Below are positions 1 to 12,715 of a stretch of DNA of 64,000 nt, one piece after another. The first letter of the stretch is position 1; each line of letters opens with the position of its first letter. The stretch covers positions 310,001 to 374,000 of the forward strand of contig WUJK01000002.1 in the NCBI GenBank assembly GCA_011317545.1, in the 5' to 3' direction. The position numbers were made by a program, and so were the translations under genes. The notes under the pieces were generated by a model, which made no database searches, was not told the origin of the DNA, and saw only the letters and a program-made list of their open reading frames with translations. Source of the DNA: Coniella vitis. Taxonomy: Eukaryota > Ascomycota > Sordariomycetes > Diaporthales > Schizoparmaceae.

Positions 1-2061
1 GCTTAATTTTCTTCTTCCGTATAGGGAGTCTATACTCCGGGCTAATTATCTTTAAGGTTATAATAGGTATACGCTTTATCCGCTAGGTATTCTGCGTAAT
101 CGGCGCGCTTATAGAAGCTATAGTATATAGGTTCTACGTATACGGGCTTTACGAGCTTTTCCCTTTATTTCTATTCGTATATTCTATACTAATCGAGCGC
201 TTTTTCTTATACGTAAAGTACGTATTAGGGTATCGTATATTAGTACTATTTTACTTATCGCGTAGTATATTCGTAGGGGGTATTATATATAAGGCTAATG
301 CTAGTATAGTTTCCCCTTATTTTAAGTACTTTATAATAATCGCTATTATCGTCGTTATAGGCGATAATACTATGCCCTGTTTCGCGTATAGGGAACTATT
401 CGTTAGTTACCTTATATTTAAAGTATTATCTATAATTATATATAATATAGGTAAACTATATAATCTAATAATACTTTTTATAGAGGTAATTAATTCGTAC
501 GTCTTCCTATATAAGGGGGGTTTTATCTTAATAGGTTATTATCCTAAATAATTCTTTAAGTATAATACTATAGATAAGGTAGTATAAGTCTCCTTTATCG
601 GTATCTTCGTTTATAAAGCTTTCTAATTCTAAGCTTATTTCTTCGTTAATAGTTTAGGTACTAATATTCTAACCGATACTAAATATTTCCTATTATTCTA
701 TAATTTCCGTAATATTACTCTATAAAATATCCGTTAGGAGGGGTATCCTTTAGGTAATTATAATTTATCGTTCCCTATAAGGTTTCTAAGGGAACTATCC
801 TAAGCCTTACTTTACCGAGAGGTACGTTATATAATTATCCTTATAATAGAAGGTCTAGTTAAGGAGTCTATAATCGGAATCGTCCGATACTTACTCTAAA
901 AGCTAGTTTTAGCTAGGAGTAGAGTCTATAGTCTTACGTATTATAATATTAGCTTATCGTCCTTCGGGGACTTTCTTAAATTCTCTGGGTTTCTTAGGTT
1001 ATCGGCACTCTCGTGCGAAGTGGCCTATCTTACTATAGTTAAAGTATTCCTTACTTATAGGTTTACGTTAAGCTATATCGAGCTCTATAGGGCCTAAGTA
1101 TATCGTACCGCTAGTTGCTATACCTTATTACTAGAAGCCGCGGTTAGTTATCTATTAAATCCGCCGCCCTATATTAACGTAATTCCTCTATATAGTATAG
1201 CTTCCTCCTTTCTTACTTTTCTCTATATATCTTTCGTAGAGATAGTTATCGATACGGATAGTATTATTACTAAATATCGTAAAGTCTTTAGGCTAATCCT
1301 ACTTAGAGATTTCGTCCTTAACCTTATCCTTAAATCCTCTATAATAGTATTCTATAAGGTTCTTATCTTCCTATAGGAGGCGTACTAAGAGTTATTTAAA
1401 GCGGACTATATAGGCTAAAGTAGACTTATTCTATTTAAGTTCTATAAGTTACTACGCTATAATCCGTTTTTCGTTAGGATCGCTAAATATTTCCTTAAGG
1501 ATACGTTCGAATCCTACGAATAAATCGAATATATTCTTAGTAGTCGTCTTACGTTAATCGAGGTTACCTAGATATTCAATATAGTTATAAAGTAAGGGTT
1601 CGTACTAGATAAGTATATCCTTTTCGAATCGTATACCGGCTAGGATAACTTTATCGGGTTCGGTAGTAAATTATACTACGTTATATAGAAAGTACGCCTT
1701 ATAATAGGTAAGGAACCCTTAAAGCGGCTTCTAGTTACTATTATATATAATAGGTTTATCTATCTTATAGCCGTTACCGGTATTTTAAATAATAGGTATT
1801 AGGGGTATAGCGGCCGTAGCTTAGTATTATTCGAGCTACTAAGCCTACCTATAGATAGTACGATTCTACTGCTCTTAATTCTATTAGAGTATAATAAATT
1901 ATTAGGTAAGTTCGATTAATTAGTATATTATATCTTCCTAAGTTATAACCTAGTAACGTCCTTCTCCTAAAGTAAACGGGGTAGGAGTTTAAGGAGTCAT
2001 TACTATACTTAATATTACCTAAGAGGTATACGTAGACCGTCCTAAATAAGAGTTATAAAAA
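1..2061 (-). mobile_element. Ty3/Gypsy fragment (protease to gag), RIP-degraded
   Basis: This is the 5' half of a minus-strand LTR retrotransposon cut off by the window start. It matches, segment by segment, the protease-to-gag part of the copies at 24483-32951 and 36465-44090. Reading the minus strand near 1009-1060 gives a remnant gag zinc knuckle in which the His and last Cys survive (…GHFAREC) while the first cysteines read as Phe/Tyr, as expected from G-to-A change. CpA and TpG are almost absent and stops occur in every frame, so nothing is coding now. RIP is slightly lighter here than in the second island. Confidence 0.85.
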
Positions 2062-2540
2062 TATAATAATCCTTACCTAAATCCCGGATTCTGGAAGTAC
2101 CTATAAGTTATATATTAGTAGGCGGGGAAGTATTACCTTTAAATCTCCGTATATTATCGAGTAATATTAAGTATTATAAGTGATTAAGAGGGATTACCCT
2201 ATTATATAAAATAATACTTAGATTTATAACTAAAGACTATAAGGAAACTATCTAATATTAAGCTATAAACTCCTATCCTTATATCCTTTTATTATTTCCT
2301 ATCTATAATAAGTATAGATCCTTAGATTACCGGGAGCGATAGGAGCGTTAGCTTATTTAGATTATTTGGATTATTATCGCTCTAACTATCTTAGTTATTA
2401 AGGTAATCCGACCCTAACCCTAATTATACCGTTCTATATTCTTATATAAGAGATCCCCATCGGTCCGTTAAGGTTCCGATTTGCTAGCATATAGTTACGC
2501 TAGCCTATTCCTATAACCTGCATGTTCATAGGTTATAACA
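2062..2540 (-). repeat. 5' LTR of the minus-strand Gypsy fragment (LTR variant II)
   Basis: The 479-bp LTR begins TATAATAATCC (RIPed from TGTAATGATCC) and ends GGTTATAACA. It shares its outer parts with the 485-bp LTRs of the main family but has a different centre (about 2265-2410), like the LTR at 44722-45203. A TATA-like TCTTATATAAG and a doubled CCCTAA motif are visible. The five bases after it, CTAAG (2541-2545), should be one half of a target-site duplication; the partner lies outside the window. The insertion interrupts the Gypsy element that follows. Confidence 0.8.
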
Positions 2541-4560
2541 CTAAGCCTTATAAAGTATAATTATACGATCTACGATAAGGAACTATTAGTTATTATTAAT
2601 TACTTAAGAGTATAGGATATAAAGCTTAGGGGTATTATACTATTATTTATAATTTATTCGGATTATAAGAACCTTAAATATTTTATAATATTATAGCGTT
2701 TTACCGAAAGGTAGGTTTATTAATCCGAGATAGTAGCTTATTTTCGATATTATTTAGTTTATTATATAGGAGTAGTTAGTAAGTATTTAAACGCCCTTTC
2801 GAAGAGGGAGTAGGATATATTATATAATATATCTAATAAACGCTTTATTAATAGGTAAATTTAGCTTTTATTATTAATAAAGATAAGCTAAGTTATAATA
2901 TATAATAAGCTATTACTAATAAATAATAAGGTTTTTATATAAGAGGAGCTTTAACGCTTATAGGATAATATTACCTTATATAATAAGGTATACTCCTAGC
3001 TTATAAGTATAATCTATAGGGGTAAACGCTCTTTTCCCCCTTACTTATAGATATCTAAAGGTAAGCTTATTAAGATATTTATAGTAAAATATTCGATCGA
3101 TAAGAAAGGATTATTTAGGTTTTATAAATAGCTTTAATTACCGGATTAAGAACCCCTATATATTAAACTAATATAGAATATTTATAATTCTACCCTATCT
3201 AACTATTTAAGGAGGGATATTATTATTATAATACTAATAAGGGGCTATTTTTAGCTAGGTATATATTATAATATTCGGTAGTTTATATAAAATTATAATA
3301 TCTATAGATATAAAACGGTATAAAGATATTAGAGGAAGGGCCTTTTTAAGCCCCTACCGGTACCTAAGCGGGTATAAAGCAAGTTATCTATAGACTTTAT
3401 AATTAACCTCCCTTATAAGGATAATATAAGAAAGGCTTACTTAATAGTAATTATAAACTGATTAACGAAAGCTATTATACTCGAAGCTATATATAGTATA
3501 AGCGCGGAAGTATATATAAAGCGGTTCTTATATTATTATTAGTAGTTCTATAGTTTCCTTAAGGTAATAATTAGCGATTAAGGCTTAAACTAGGTAAAAG
3601 GGTTTTAACGCTAATTATATAAGCTTATAAAGATAGAGTAACGCTTAAATACCGCTTTCTACCTATAAACGGATAAAGCTATAAAAAGGGTAAACTAAAA
3701 GTTTATAGATTACCTCTAAGCGTTTATTATATATATATAATCGGATTAACTAATACTCTTATCTAGCGCTTAATTAGCTATTAATAATAGGGATATTAAT
3801 ATAATTAGCTTTAGCTTATTTTTTATTCTATATAGCTATTATATAGATCTAGTTAAATAGGTAGAGCGTAATATATTATTAGTATAAGTATTTAGAATCT
3901 AAGCCGAGAACTTTATCTAATAGCTTAAAGATATAATTACTTTTACTTAAGCTATAATAATAATCGTATAATAATAAATAGAAGAATCTATAAATAAGTT
4001 ATAAGTAGTTATAAAGTAGCTTATTAAGGGCGATAAGGTTTAGCTCTCCTTATAAAATATTACTATTAACCGCTTTTTAAAAAGGTTAGCCTAATTATAC
4101 GAGAAGTATATTATAATATATATTATCAGCCCTTATATAATAGAATTAAATATTCCGCTAGGTATTTACCCTTATTTTTATATAAATCTCCTAATTTAAG
4201 CTATATAAAACCCGCTCTTATTATAGGTATAAAGAGAATACCGGCCTAACTCTATTATAGTTAAGGAGGGAGAGAAACCCGAGTATTAGATAGAAAGTAT
4301 TATTAGAATATATAATAAGCTATATAAAGGCTATACGAAAACGGACGAAACGCTATAATATAAAGTCCTAGTTAAATAGGTCGGATAAGACTAGCTAGAC
4401 TAATAGCTATTATCCGAATTTAAAGATATAATTACTCTTAAGGAGTTCGAATAACGCTATAATAGTATTATAAGTTATAATAGCCTAAAGTTATAGAAAA
4501 GAAGAGTAGGGAAATTAAATACTATAGATAAAAAGAAAACTATATATAAAACGTATATTA
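2541..4560 (+). mobile_element. Second Ty3/Gypsy family: RNase H, integrase, chromodomain remnant
   Basis: Translating the plus strand through RIP stops gives, in order, the RNase H region (about 2560-2800, with an IYDKELL-like motif), a zinc-binding integrase N-terminus (about 3190-3320), the integrase core starting DFIINLP near 3394, and a chromodomain-like segment (about 4270-4480, YKVLVK…). This is the 3' half of a chromovirus-type element whose 5' half was displaced by the insertion ending at 2540. Its sequence differs clearly from the main family of the second island. All reading frames are broken by TAA/TAG. The 3' boundary is approximate because no LTR was recognised. Confidence 0.7.
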
Positions 4561-6190
4561 ATATAGCTACCTATTTATCCTTACTTACCTCCTCCTTATT
4601 ATTAGAATTATTCTCCTTAGTTTTATTAAAATAAGGGTTATTATTAACGCTATATTTCGCTTTAATACTAATTAAGCCCTTACCTTTACTACCCCCCTTT
4701 ATAAGCTTTACTAATAGGTTAGTAATATCCTTTAGCGCTACTATTTAATAATATATAAGCTTATAGCTATAGTATTAATATAAAATTAGTAGAATATAAA
4801 TAGGGAAGGAGTAATAGGTATATATTATAAGTATACTTATTATTTAATAACTAGATCTTATTATAATTAGCTTAAATCTTACCTAACTTAGGTAGGTAGT
4901 TATAGGTATAGTATATAGCGAGAGTAATAAAGGCCTAGGGGCGGGAGAGTATCTAGAGTATATAAGTATAGAAAGGCGTAAATAAGGAGGGAGTAGTATA
5001 TACTAGGATTAGAAATATTATAAATAAGGGAATAATTAATTATAATAATAATAATAGTATATATCTTATCGGTTTAGTAAAAAAGGGTATAGGAATAGTT
5101 AGAGTTTTTACTCTTTTTATTTATTTTATAAGGGAAATAACGGGCGCCGCTATAGTAATTAGTAAGCTATAAAGAAGTAGGGAAAACGCTATTTATTAAT
5201 ATTATAAAGGTAAAGGGAGAGGGGGTTTTTAAAAGCCCTTATAATATAGGGTAGGTATTATTTATCCTTAATACCCTTAGGGAGAGTAATATAAGGTTAA
5301 AGCTATAGGTTAATAACGATAATATTCTAAATAAGCTTATTAACGGCCTTATTAAGCTAAGCGGTAATAGGGGCGAGGATAATAGTAATAGGAGTAATAA
5401 TAGGCGTAATAAGAATAGCTATAGCTATAGTTATAAGTATTACCGTTATAGGAATAGCTATAAAGCTTATAATAATAATAGGGGTAATAGCGGTAAGTAT
5501 AGCGGTAGGAGTTATATTAGCTTATTTAGAATAAATAGTAATATTTATATTATTAATAGAGCTAACTATAAGTAAAAGATAAATAAAGAAAATATAATAT
5601 TTACCTTATTATTATAGGGGTTAGTTTTATATAACTTATAAGGGCTTTAGTTTAATTAAAAGGAAGGAATAACCCCTAGAATAGGGGTTAAGGGGGTATT
5701 TATACTTTTCGAAGCTTTAAGAATAAAGATATTATATCTATAACCGCCTATTAAGTTAAAGGTATTATTATTATTTTATTAATAAATAATAAGCGGTAAA
5801 ACTTATTGATTCGCCGAAAGCTAGGTTAAAGGGAGCTTTATAGATATAAGACTCCTTTTATACTTATTAAGTATAAGGATAAGGCTCCTTTAATAGGGTA
5901 GGCGGGTATAGCGGTATTATATTATTATACTTTTTAAATAACTATTATATTATATATAACTCTATAAAAGGGTATTCGGCTTAAGCGGGGAGGTAATATT
6001 ATAAGCCTACGGGTAAATATATAGCTTCGGTATATTAAGGTATAAAGCTTTAATTAATATATTCCCTTCTCGTTTAAAGACTAGTATTATATAAGTACTA
6101 AATAAGAGCGTCTTCCGAGCAGCTTATAAGTTATATAAAAGACTATCGGTAATAGGACCTGTATCGACGGTAAACCTATAGAAAACTCTA
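4561..6190. other. RIP-degraded sequence, unassigned
   Basis: AT-rich, CpA/TpG-poor DNA with no open frame. A low-complexity patch at about 5350-5530 would read as Asn/Arg/Ser/Tyr-rich on the plus strand. It may be the tail of the preceding Gypsy element or a separate repeat. I could not recognise a family, LTR or terminal inverted repeat here. Confidence 0.5.
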
Positions 6191-7250
6191 TCTATAGGTA
6201 AATCTTAAATATAAGAGCTATTTAAGAATAGCTCTCGCGCCGCTATATAGATACTACCTTTACTTCTCTCCTTAAGTTAGTTAATAATAGAAATTAATAT
6301 CGAAATTGCGACCGCTCTCTCGATACCCGTTTATAGGCTATTTAATTAGCTTAATATTTTACTTATTAAACTATCTCTTTACTTTACTAGATTTATAAAT
6401 TAGAGCGTTATCTTACTAAAAATAGCGCTTACGATTATATATTAGTAAAAATACCTCTTAAAGAGCCTATAAATATAATCTCGAGGTATAACCACCTTTT
6501 CCCTAGGTATAATCCCTATATAAAATAGCTAATAGTATACGACCGCCTTACTAGACTACTACTTATATTATAATCGAGATTAGAGGCTTTATATATACCT
6601 TTAGATTAATAAGATTAGGTTGAAAACGTTCCTAGCCGTATCGCTAAATAAATTCTAAAGGTTTAGATAGTGAATTTTAAATACTATATTTATTAGAGAA
6701 GATTATCTAGAGGTAGTTAATCTTATAGATTAGATACTTAGTAAAGGTATATATACTTAGATTAATTACGCTAGCCGTAGCAGCTAGTAACGAAGGAACT
6801 TCCGTTTAGCTTATATATCCCTAGTTTTTAGAGGTATCCTTTTTATAGTATGCCTAAAAAAGAGCCCCTTAGCCTATAATCTCCTCTTTAAGGTAGTAGT
6901 ACTAATTTAAGCATTTATCTTATAAATAATACTTTTATAACTATCCCTGGGATTCCGCCTTGCTGTTATTTTAATATATTGATCTTTAGAAGGCGTAGTA
7001 AGCTTCCGGCGGCCTAAACGGGGTAGCGAATCGAGTATATAATAGGTTTTCCAGCGTTTAAGTATCTTATATATAGCGGCTCGTAAGACCTTAAGCAGGC
7101 GGCTAATAGCTGCTTTAGATTAACCCTGCTCTAGAAGGAGCAATATTGCCCCGCAGATAATAGGAGGAATTTCATCGTTTTCGCGGTGTAATATACTAAG
7201 ATATTGAAGAAATCCCAGCGAGTTTGGGGTTATTTTGATGGTGTAGGAGC
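6190..7250 (-). pseudogene. Tc1/mariner-type transposase relic
   Basis: On the minus strand from about 7230 downward the translation shows a helix-turn-helix N-terminus (GAILLLLEQG, SKAAISRLLKV, AAIYKILKRW), a linker with SLPRLGRRKLTTPS and an ARRNPR segment, then a GLFFRHTIKR-type stretch. Near 6690-6730 the region reads IIFSNKYSI, where the family normally has a catalytic …FSDE…; Asp-to-Asn and Glu-to-Lys both follow from G-to-A RIP. In-frame TAA/TAG replace Gln/Trp codons. This order matches Tc1/mariner transposases (HTH, then DDE core). The 3' end is uncertain and no terminal inverted repeats were identified. The element's 5' side lies within 60 bp of the broken esterase. Confidence 0.65.
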
Positions 7251-7303
7251 AAAACGAATATAGTGTTGCTATCTAGTATAAGCTTTGGAAGTGAGGTTTT
7301 TAT

Positions 7304-9231
7304 ATGCAGGTGTCACGGACTTTTGGCGACCCACTGTACCAAGGTTATCATGATGAAAGTTACAGAATAAACATTTGGAAAGGGTACATCTATCCTGCGT
7401 TGAGCTGCTCTATTGGCTTTTCCCGTCATTGACATTGATCGCTCAAGTGTTCGATATGCTGCACCGCCCATAGGCGCACTGCGCTGGCAAGCACCTCAAC
7501 CTCCAACCGGCAATAGGAGCCAGGTTATTTCAGCCGTCTCTTAGCCACCTCTGTGCCCTCAGACGGGAGCATACGGGGTTCCAGAGGTATATGGATTTAC
7601 ATCGTCCCTTGGAAACGAGGACTGTCTCTATTTGAACATTTATGCAGCCCCCAATGCTACGGAGCTTCCCGTCCTTGTTTGGATACGCAAGTACTCCCTT
7701 TATCTAATCAATTCATACGTCCGCATGTGGCAAGCAATACTGACGACTGATACAGATGGTGGAGGTTATGGAGACTTTGGCGCGGAATATGACCCGAGCG
7801 TACTCATCAACACGAATGGCAACGGCTTCATTGTGGTGGAAATCCAGTATCGACTAGGGGCCTTCGGGTACCTGGCCTCCGAAGAAGTAAAGACCTATGG
7901 CCAGCTCAATGCTGGTCTTATAGACCAGCGATTTGCACTTGAATGGGCCAAGAAGTATATCTCAAAATTTGGAGGTGATCCAACTCGAGTCACTGTTGGT
8001 GGAGAGTCTTCGGGGGCCGGCTCTGTCATGCTCCGTGTTCTGGCTCAAGGCGGTGATGACTCTGGACTTTTCAACAATGTACACTTAGCCACATTCCATG
8101 AATTTATAAGGTTTTAACTGACTCTTTTTGCATCGTGGCAGATCATCGCGGCGAGTTCACATAGCCCGGCCATTCACAAATACAACGATTCCGTTCCTAC
8201 TTCGTACTATAACGACTTTGCCGAGTTGGCTGGTTGCGGCCACAACGCGTCTCGTTTATCCCAGTTTCAGAGCGTTTTCGAGTGCCTCGTAGCTACGGAG
8301 ACCGACGTCCTCCAGTATGCCAGCGGCAATGTCTCGGAATCACATGGCTATTTCGGCTCGTGGGCCTTTTTGCCTGTTATTGATGGGGAATATATCCAGC
8401 AACGGCCTTCGGAATAACTATCTCGAGGCAAAGTCTTTAGGGAAGAGGCTACTCGTCGGCAACAATGCAAATGAGGGTGTTCCTCTGACCAACCCCAACG
8501 TAGAGACAAGGCCAGAGTACGACGCCTTTGTGACAAACAGTTTCCCGCTCTTCACGCAGACCGATATTGTTCAGCTCAACGATGTCTACCATATCAGCGA
8601 GTCAGCTCCAGGCGATAGTGGCCCACGTTTCGATACCCTTGGAACGACCAGCATCACAGCTCTGAACCAGTCGGAGATGGCTACTGGCATCCAACAAACG
8701 GTCTTCAACATACACGCCGAAACAACATTCGATTGTCCAGCTCAGTGGCTGGCGACTGCTTTCAGCAGTGATGTTGACCCTGAAAGGCAGGCTTGGAAGT
8801 ACCAGTATTCCATTACTCCAGCATATCACGGGGCAGACTTGAGCGCATACTTCTCTGTAGACGCGACGGTGCCGAACGCAGACTTTCGGCACGCCTTTCA
8901 AAAGATCTTTGGTAACTTCATCATCCACAACACGCCCATCATATCTCTTGCGGATGCAACAGCTGGTTATGCGAACGCCACCGTACCTGTTGGTGCAAAC
9001 AACAGCATCAGCTGGCCCGTCTATACCGAAGATGGTCCTTGGCAGACGGTTCTGAACACAACCGGGGGCATTGTATCAGAGGTTGTGGTGACGTCAAATC
9101 TGAGCTATTTTGAACGCACGGGTGCCGGCATAGTGAACACTTTCCGTCTTGCTAACGCAAGTAGCTGGGAGGGTGGACGAGGTGCGCGGTGTGCTTTTTG
9201 GCAATCTGTTTCTGAGAGGGTCCCTCAATAG
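7304..9231 (+). pseudogene. Type-B carboxylesterase, disrupted
   Basis: An alpha/beta-hydrolase of the carboxylesterase type-B (cholinesterase-like) family, normally a secreted ester hydrolase. Four pieces are inferred: 7304-7383, 7448-7686, 7756-8078 and 8142-9231. Visible motifs are RYAAPPIGALRW, EDCLYLNIY, the oxyanion-hole HGGGYG (formed across the second intron), the nucleophile elbow GESSGAG (Ser codon at 8007), NANEG with the acidic residue, and YHGAD with the catalytic His. The C-terminal WQSVSERVPQ end is intact. Two lesions: an in-frame TAG just before LCPQ (about 7540) and a one-base frame change between 8390 and 8417 (IDGEYIQQRPSE-stop versus NNYLEAKSLGKR). No signal peptide is present; the 5' end abuts the repeat island. 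The TAG fits a RIP-type CAG-to-TAG change. A sequencing error could explain the frameshift but not both lesions easily. Confidence 0.8.
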
Positions 9232-10407
9232 TGTATATTTTGAGTTACTGTCTACATGGAGTAGCATTTATGAGACTTGCTTAAAAGTATTCCAAACTAA
9301 GCGGTATTTTTCTCGCCCTGCGCTCTTGTCCAACAAGAGATATCCAAATATGGGATTGGTAAAAATTATTTACGTGATAGTACCTCTACAACTTGCAGGG
9401 CAAGGCACATCAAGGGGAAGGTGGGATTTTTTAAAGCCTTAGGGGTGTCTTTCGAGTGTCTACGATATCTTGGCAGCCTTTTCTGCTTTGTGAAGCCGTA
9501 CAGAAGGGTCAGGAAAGCAACTCGCCATTGGTCTCATGCTATCTACACTGCAAGTTCCGTGGTGTTGCAGAATTCCGTACTACGAAGGATCCCCGAGGCC
9601 AAAACTGTCAAACCATTTTATCATCGTAACAGTATGGTCATCTCTGAAACTCGACCTCTTGAGAGGACATGCTATTTTTATCGTGACTCGAAGCAAATAC
9701 TTTGCCTCGTCCTTGCCATGAACAAGGCTCGTGTCGTGTATGTCAGCACTGCAGGGCGATGACCACACTGCTATCGAGGAGCACCAATTATCAAACTGAT
9801 ATGGCATCCTTTGCCGCCCCAGCATGGCCCCCACCTGGATTTCTGCAGGCTGCGTGTCGCTAAAGCTGAAGGAGGTGCTGATATCACCTTGAACTTGGCA
9901 CACGGGCGGTTGTTCTCGCCTGAAGCCAATACTTGCAATGCCTCATGCAGGCTTACATGGTTCCTCACCTGCTGGTTGGTTGCGCGCGAGCAAAACACTG
10001 CAGTTCATTACTATGAGCTGAAAAATTGAACGACTAAAGGAGCCTCTTAGATATGGACTCTCTGCAGCCAAGCTCGCTGCTCGCTATGGCATGTGCGTCA
10101 AAGAATAAGCGCAGCTCAACGGTCTGAGGCTGACGTTCGCATTGATGTGTTGCACAACCACACCCACATGTTTGATGGCTTTCCGTGTCAAAGTATGTGT
10201 TATCTGTTCGGCCACTTTTCCAACAGGATTCAACCTTCAGCGGCTGTGAATCTTGGCCAGAGCCGTCGTTCGGTGGTGTATGTTGAGTACTCATAAGCAT
10301 ACGTGTCGTATATATCTGGCGCGCTGTTCTAGCTTTAAAGACGCTTCCTTGCTCCATTTCTCGCAACGTAGTAAGAGACGATTTCGGGGTCATCATTCGA
10401 CGACACC
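9232..10407. other. Intergenic, nothing recognised
   Basis: About 1.2 kb between the esterase relic and the next gene. Short frames on both strands show no family resemblance and no matching splice partners. Base composition is normal, without RIP depletion. It should hold the promoter of the gene starting at 10408. Confidence 0.6.
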
Positions 10408-12715
10408 ATGCAGCCCAGCTACATCTACACCGGATTCTGGACCAACTGGTCTCGAGGATCAGTGTTCGGATCCACGCTGACCCTTGCACAGGCCGATGCA
10501 AACATCTTGATCACGTTTCTGTCCTTCTTCGTCACCCTGGTGGGCTCTCAGCTATGGGGCGTAGCTCGACTTGCTCTTCACATGAAGTATTCTTCCAGGT
10601 ATTCCAGAGACGCCATTCATCAGCAACGGCAAGCCGTGCTCCGAAACAGTTCCGACGCATTCGATGGGTCTGTCTCCTTGCTTCGGATCGCCTGGGCTTG
10701 GCGGAGTTCAGCACAAGGTCCATGGCGGCGACTTGTTCCCCCCATACTCTTTGCTTTCTCTTGGTTCCTGTGCTGGGCCTTTGCTTCCATCTTCTCCGCA
10801 CAGATCTCGACGTCGATGGGCGCAGAGGTACTAATATCAAGCCCGAATTGCGGATTTATGTGAGTCTAAAGTATACCACTGCGCAGTGTATAGCATTTGA
10901 GAATTGGGAGTCTGACCTAGCGTCTGCCTTCAAAATACAGCTCACAGGCTATGAACGATAATGCCAGCGAAATAATGACACAGTTCGTGCCTTATATCTC
11001 AAGAAAAGCACAGAGCTCTTCAACCTATGCTCAGCAATGCTACGATTCGGATACTTTTGGCTCGCTGGAATGCAGCACGTACGTCAAGAGAAGCATCCCC
11101 TCCAAGGTCAACACCACGGCGAGCTGTCCTTTTGACAATTCTATCTGCGCGGTTGAGAATGAAAACCTGCTGCTGGATACGGGCTACATGGACAGCCTGG
11201 ACCATTTTGGACTCAATATGCCAAACAACATTCGTCTGCAGTACAGGCTTGTCACACACTGCGCACCGCTCGTTACCGAAGGCTTCGTTACGCACGTCAA
11301 TTTATCGAGCGACCTATCATACTCGCAGTTCTGGTATGGGCCGCAATCATTAGATCCTTTAGCTTCCAATTGGACAGCCATGTTCTCGAACGATTTCATT
11401 GCAATGTCAAAGGCAACTCATGGATCCAACGCCTTCCCAGAGTATAGTATCAGGTAGGCCACAGGTCCAATTTTGTCCCATCCCATCATTCTGAGAATGT
11501 ATATTCGGCTCCAAGAAAAACAATTAACGATGTGATGATGATTATATCAGTGAATATATGGCTCTCTCAATCAATGGCTCTATTGAACCAGACTTCTCGA
11601 CATTCATCCCTATTCCAGAGCTTCAACGAACAGACGCAGACACCTACCTATTTCTGTTGTCGCCCAATGGCGTTGTATACTCTGAAGCAACCAACGACCC
11701 TTGGTTCAACGCTACACAGCAAGTAGGCACCATGGAGATGGGAAGTTCTGATGGCTCGCCTGTCCCAGTCTACTATCCCTCGGAGCCTGCCTCCGCGCTT
11801 GGCTGCGCCATGCAACAACAAATCTGCAACCCGAGCCTGCCTGAAGACGGGGAGCAATGTACTCGGTTAGGGTCTCCCGAGGATGTTTACTATGACGCTG
11901 TCCGTCTCTTTGATTCTTCTGAGCCCTTGTACGATTTCTTCATCTGGATCCTGGAAGCGATCAATAGCGGCGATTCCGAGATTGGCGATCTCGTGTATAC
12001 CATGGGCGGGGAGCTGTTGCTCGCAACCAACAGTCTTCAGAACGGCCTCCAAGCACCACTCCCAGACAACCAATGGCAGCTGGAGGTCCAGCATTGGCAG
12101 AATACATCACTGGCTCGATTGCAGTCCATATTCGTGGACATGGCGCAAGGACCGACCGACACCTCTGTTTTGTCGTGGCTTGTCCGTCCAAACACCACCA
12201 TGGAGAGAACCATATGCCAAAGTCAGGTACGCGACCTACTGCCGTTCCGCTCCTAATTCTCTTTGTGGCTGGAAGTAGAAACTTTCAAGTACAGCGAGAA
12301 AAACTAATGCACATTTTCCTTTTTCCTCGGCGCACAGAAAATCACAAGCACAGCCTACACCTCCTTCAGCGTCTTTGGCGTACTCTTCGTGCTCATCTTT
12401 GGCATCGTCGCTATCGCGACATCGTGCTGTGTCGAGCCTATCCTATACTATCTGCACCGGCGCCTCGGACGCCACCGCTACTCGTATCTGGAATGGTGCA
12501 TGAACCAGACCCTCCAGCTCCAGCGCCTGGCCCACGAGGAAGTCGGCGCGGGCACCTGGCGGTGTGCGGCCGATTTCGTGCCGCTTACCAAGCCGGGCGA
12601 GGATCTGGCTGTCGTCGATTTCATAGACCCGGGTCATCCAAGGCTGTCGGTGCCGTTGGATCTGGCCAAAGTTGATAGTTTGCAGGGTGATTCTGTTGCA
12701 GACGGCGCAGACTAG
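10408..12715 (+). CDS. Polytopic membrane protein of unknown function, 672 aa
   Basis: Four exons are inferred: 10408-10859, 10941-11453, 11551-12226 and 12338-12715, with introns of 81, 97 and 111 bp, all GT...AG and frame-consistent, giving 672 residues. The ATG sits in CACCATG. Hydrophobic segments: about residues 30-55 (ILITFLSFFVTLVGS), about 112-135 (LFAFSWFLCWAFASIF) and a strong one near 560-590 (GVLFVLIFGIVAIATSCC). Between the second and third lies a loop of about 400 residues with many Cys and N-x-S/T sites, probably extracytoplasmic. The tail after the last helix is acidic and soluble. This layout recurs in uncharacterised Pezizomycotina membrane proteins, often near secondary-metabolism genes; I know no function. 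Downstream is a convergent P450. Confidence 0.75.

Noticed and set aside
10034..10501. 155-codon minus-strand frame
   Set aside because: Overlaps the start of the membrane-protein gene antisense and looks like a shadow frame.
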